Positions 61,555 through 64,000 of a stretch of 64,000 nt of DNA are shown one piece after another. How positions within the stretch are numbered: position 1 is the first letter of the stretch; each line of letters starts with the position of its first letter. The stretch covers positions 485,001 through 549,000 of the forward strand of contig JARGSG010000184.1 in the NCBI GenBank assembly GCA_030374805.1. Reading direction: 5' to 3'. Position numbers and translations under genes: made by a program. Below the pieces are notes generated by a model. The model was not told where the DNA came from and did not search any database. It worked only from the letters and a program-made list of their open reading frames with translations. This stretch comes from Gracilaria gracilis. Its lineage: Eukaryota; Rhodophyta; Florideophyceae; Gracilariales; Gracilariaceae.

Positions 61555-64000
61555 ATGGCGTCCGCTTCGACGCCGACCGCTCAGTCTGGAGAAGAAATGG
61601 AATATCTTTTTCAGCAACCATCGTCCGTAGCCTTTTCCGTGGACCACCCAAGACTCTCCAACACCAATCCGAGGTCAATTCGGATATTTTTACGTCAGTA
61701 CGACCAGTATTCGAAGGAAGTCATGGAACGAGCGCTACAGCTTTCGGTCATTGACTCAACCACCACCGAGCCTGTCCGCCCGGTCAGTATTTGCTTCTGT
61801 GTAGACTCCGAATGGCTTCAGTCCTGTATTGATTTGGAATACATTCCTACGGTCAAGATGTCCGAGGACCTTACAGATGCCAAACTTCGTAGGTATTTGG
61901 AAACCGAAGCCGAGGAGGAAAAAGACACTATGACGGTGACAGAAATTAATGCTATAATCAAACGTGAACTTTCGATGGACATGTCTGACAGCTCCTCCCG
62001 CTCGCGAATGAAGGGGCTTTTCACGTCGTATGTGTCTACGTTGCGTAGGAATGGGCTCATTTGGGTAATGAATGACCATCCTAAATTATCAGTCAAGCAC
62101 ATTGTAGCTACTATCCGTCCCAGAACATTGCAACAACGTCTCGAAACGGACCTGGAACTGGTGTATTCACCTCTGAAGAAGGACTTCAAAGGTTTTATGA
62201 AACACGCAATGTCTGTGTCCGAAGCATTTCAGATCGTAGACAATGGTCCACCCTCTAGAACGCGAGTTTCAAAACCCCGCAAAGGAAACTTTGTAAGTTT
62301 TGCCACGAGTAGCGAGTCCCCAGCCCCCCCAAGCTCTTCAACAGAGCAGAAGCGCGCAAGCCAGAAATCCAAACGACTTCCCCCGTTCTGTCCGCACGAA
62401 CCATGCCAGCGTGAAGGTGAACGGCATTGGATTGATGATTGTACGAAGGCCACCGCTGTCGAGAAGGAAGCTCTGAAAGCTCATCTTTCAGCCAAGAAGG
62501 CAGCGGATGGACCTGCCAAGAACACAAGGTCTCACAAAATCAAAGCGAAGCCAGGTAGTGTGGGACGTGTGAAACCTGCCCAGTACTCTACAGACGCAAG
62601 CTGTTCTGTTACTGTTTCCGATGGCATGACTTCCGTGGAGACTTCCGGTCGCTGTGATGATGGCAGTGACGACAGCATTGTGTCACCTACACTCGCAGAG
62701 TCAGCTGCCTTGCAAGGTATCGGGAAGATTTCCGCTATCAAGAAGGTCACGTTGGCTGTGGCACTAAGGAAGGATAATCAGGCAGAAGCAGAGAGTTTCT
62801 CTTTTTCACGCACATGGACAGTACCGCGCACCATTCTACACCTGGCATCTGGAAACTTGGCACTCATGAAGATCTCATTTTTGGTTGCTGATAACGATCT
62901 GGCTTGTGAGAATCTACTCATCGGCAGACCCGTACTGCAGCATTTGCGTGTAGACACTCATACTCTGCTGGACAGAAACCGCTTCGCGTTGAATGGGGCA
63001 GACTGCTCACAAGTCGGAAACCCCACATCCACTTCGGCAGGTGGGTACGTCAGCCGTCTCATGATTGCACGCCTAAACTGCTCTAGTACAACATTCGAAT
63101 CAACTACAGTTGCGCCCGACCGTCCAAGGGTGAACTACTATGCCCAGCGACGGGTTGAAGACCCATTCCCAGACCCAGCTCTTCTTGACACAGTTGACAG
63201 TGAGCAGCATGAGAGCATCCACAAAGCAGTAGAAGACATGTTGCAAGTGGCAGTTGGAAATGGACTAGAGAAAACCAAGGCGAACCTTCTCAGCGAAATG
63301 GCACATGAACATATCAACATCTTCAGAACCTCGCTTTCTTCAGGACCACCAGCACAAGTCAAGCCACTGAAGATTGCCATTACACCTGACGCCAAGCCAG
63401 TTCGCGTCCGTCTGCGTAAGTACTCGCAGGACCAGCGGGATTTTCTTGACAAGTTCGTTGGAAATCTTGTTCGAGCTGGTATGGTGTACCCCAATCCGTC
63501 GTCTCCATGGGCATCAGCACCACTTCTTGTCCCCAAACCTGGACCAGCTCGTTTCCGATTCACTGTAGACTTGCGGCCCATCAACAAGTTCACAGTCCAG
63601 CATCAGTTTCCAATGCCGAATATTGAACAGGAACTACTCAAGCTGGCTGGATCCAAGTTCTTCGCCACTTTTGATCTCTCCCATGGGTACTGGCAGTTCC
63701 CTTTGGATAAGGCCTCGCAGGAACTCCAGTCATTCATAACGCCTGATGGCGTCTACACACCGACCAGAGTTCTGCACGGGACAACAAACGCTACGACACA
63801 TCTACAATCCATTCTGGCAGAAGTGTTCCCAAAGGAGCTCCTCAAGCAGATTCTCTATTGGCTGGATGACATACTGCTTCACAATCGAACTGTGGAGGGA
63901 CTACTGAAAGGAATTCGAAAGCTGTTCGAAACCTGTGCACGTTATTCGATCCGACTACATCCAGGCAAGAGTATCCTGTTTGCTCAAACCATTAAATGGT
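61555..64000 (+). CDS. Gag-Pol fusion polyprotein of family B element (partial)
   Basis: A single frame from the ATG at 61555, open for 815 codons to the window end. The N-terminal about 250 residues are gag-like. A variant knuckle C-x4-C-x6-H-x4-C (CPHEPCQREGERHWIDDC) follows near residue 280. A protease-like segment ending NLLIGRPVLQHL is seen, but I do not find a clear D-[ST]-G. Reverse transcriptase motifs come last: PSSPWASAPLLVPKP, RFRFTVDLRPINKFT, TFDLSHGYWQFPL and YWLDD near residue 768-772. Unlike family A, gag and pol share one frame. RNase H and integrase are expected beyond the window. Confidence 0.9.
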   Translation, partial: MASASTPTAQSGEEMEYLFQQPSSVAFSVDHPRLSNTNPRSIRIFLRQYDQYSKEVMERALQLSVIDSTTTEPVRPVSICFCVDSEWLQSCIDLEYIPTVKMSEDLTDAKLRRYLETEAEEEKDTMTVTEINAIIKRELSMDMSDSSSRSRMKGLFTSYVSTLRRNGLIWVMNDHPKLSVKHIVATIRPRTLQQRLETDLELVYSPLKKDFKGFMKHAMSVSEAFQIVDNGPPSRTRVSKPRKGNFVSFATSSESPAPPSSSTEQKRASQKSKRLPPFCPHEPCQREGERHWIDDCTKATAVEKEALKAHLSAKKAADGPAKNTRSHKIKAKPGSVGRVKPAQYSTDASCSVTVSDGMTSVETSGRCDDGSDDSIVSPTLAESAALQGIGKISAIKKVTLAVALRKDNQAEAESFSFSRTWTVPRTILHLASGNLALMKISFLVADNDLACENLLIGRPVLQHLRVDTHTLLDRNRFALNGADCSQVGNPTSTSAGGYVSRLMIARLNCSSTTFESTTVAPDRPRVNYYAQRRVEDPFPDPALLDTVDSEQHESIHKAVEDMLQVAVGNGLEKTKANLLSEMAHEHINIFRTSLSSGPPAQVKPLKIAITPDAKPVRVRLRKYSQDQRDFLDKFVGNLVRAGMVYPNPSSPWASAPLLVPKPGPARFRFTVDLRPINKFTVQHQFPMPNIEQELLKLAGSKFFATFDLSHGYWQFPLDKASQELQSFITPDGVYTPTRVLHGTTNATTHLQSILAEVFPKELLKQILYWLDDILLHNRTVEGLLKGIRKLFETCARYSIRLHPGKSILFAQTIKW

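Larger units (their letters stand above)
61239..64000 (+). mobile_element. Gypsy-type LTR retrotransposon, family B (5' part, runs off the window)
   Basis: A 264-bp 5' LTR (61239-61502) is followed by a long gag-pol frame still open at the window end. The LTR matches the solo LTR at 17956-18220. The 3' end lies beyond the window, so the target duplication cannot be tested here; the 5 bp before the LTR are ATAGC. Confidence 0.9.

Noticed and set aside
1-64000. tRNA, rRNA or CRISPR elements
   Set aside because: I looked for T-arm-like signatures, rRNA-like blocks and regular direct repeats with spacers and found none I could support; a covariance-model scan would be needed to exclude tRNAs.

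Overview
The window is nuclear DNA of a microbial eukaryote. It carries spliceosomal-type host genes, plant-like intron-poor coding regions, one gene with GT-AG introns and CTAAC branch sites, chromodomain LTR retrotransposons and eukaryotic DNA transposons. I see no bacterial operons and no rRNA, tRNA or CRISPR array. The species cannot be fixed from the sequence. A unicellular alga (red-algal type) or an oomycete would both fit the intron-poor genes and the Gypsy elements.  Layout: (1) 1-14 kb is ordinary host sequence: a U1A/U2B'' spliceosomal protein and a divergently transcribed DDB2 homologue, a proline/serine/glutamine-rich protein, a coiled-coil protein, a stop-interrupted zinc-knuckle gene, and a PH-domain pseudokinase. 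(2) 15-38.4 kb is a block of segmental duplications built from a head-to-head gene pair. One partner ('family III', minus strand) is an arginine-rich, probably nuclear protein. The other ('family II', plus strand) is an RS-domain protein with a duplicated N-terminal motif and an RRM-like C-terminus. Four units (a-d) are visible. Unit a is decayed by a deletion, a frameshift and a solo LTR. Unit b has a frameshifted family III copy and is split by a segment holding a coiled-coil gene. Unit c is intact. In unit d the family II promoter drives a coiled-coil gene instead. (3) 38.4-43.1 kb holds a truncated coiled-coil pseudogene and a decayed DDE transposase in AT-rich DNA. (4) 43.17-54.91 kb is a complete, young chromovirus (Ty3/gypsy with chromodomain) with near-identical LTRs and a perfect 5-bp target duplication. 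It also has an antisense accessory gene and, between pol and that gene, a regularly spaced array of small hairpins. (5) 55-60.3 kb is a CMC/Plavaka-like DNA transposon with two divergent genes: a transposase carrying in-frame stops and a spliced five-exon partner. (6) 60.3-61.2 kb is a dispersed repeat. From 61.24 kb to the window end lies the 5' part of a second Gypsy element, whose LTR family also supplied the solo LTR at 17.96 kb.  The most unusual features are the phased hairpin array and antisense gene of the chromovirus, the head-to-head duplicated gene pair with a swapped promoter, and a recurrent composite site joining TGACGTCA to a conserved ACTGGCGCA core.
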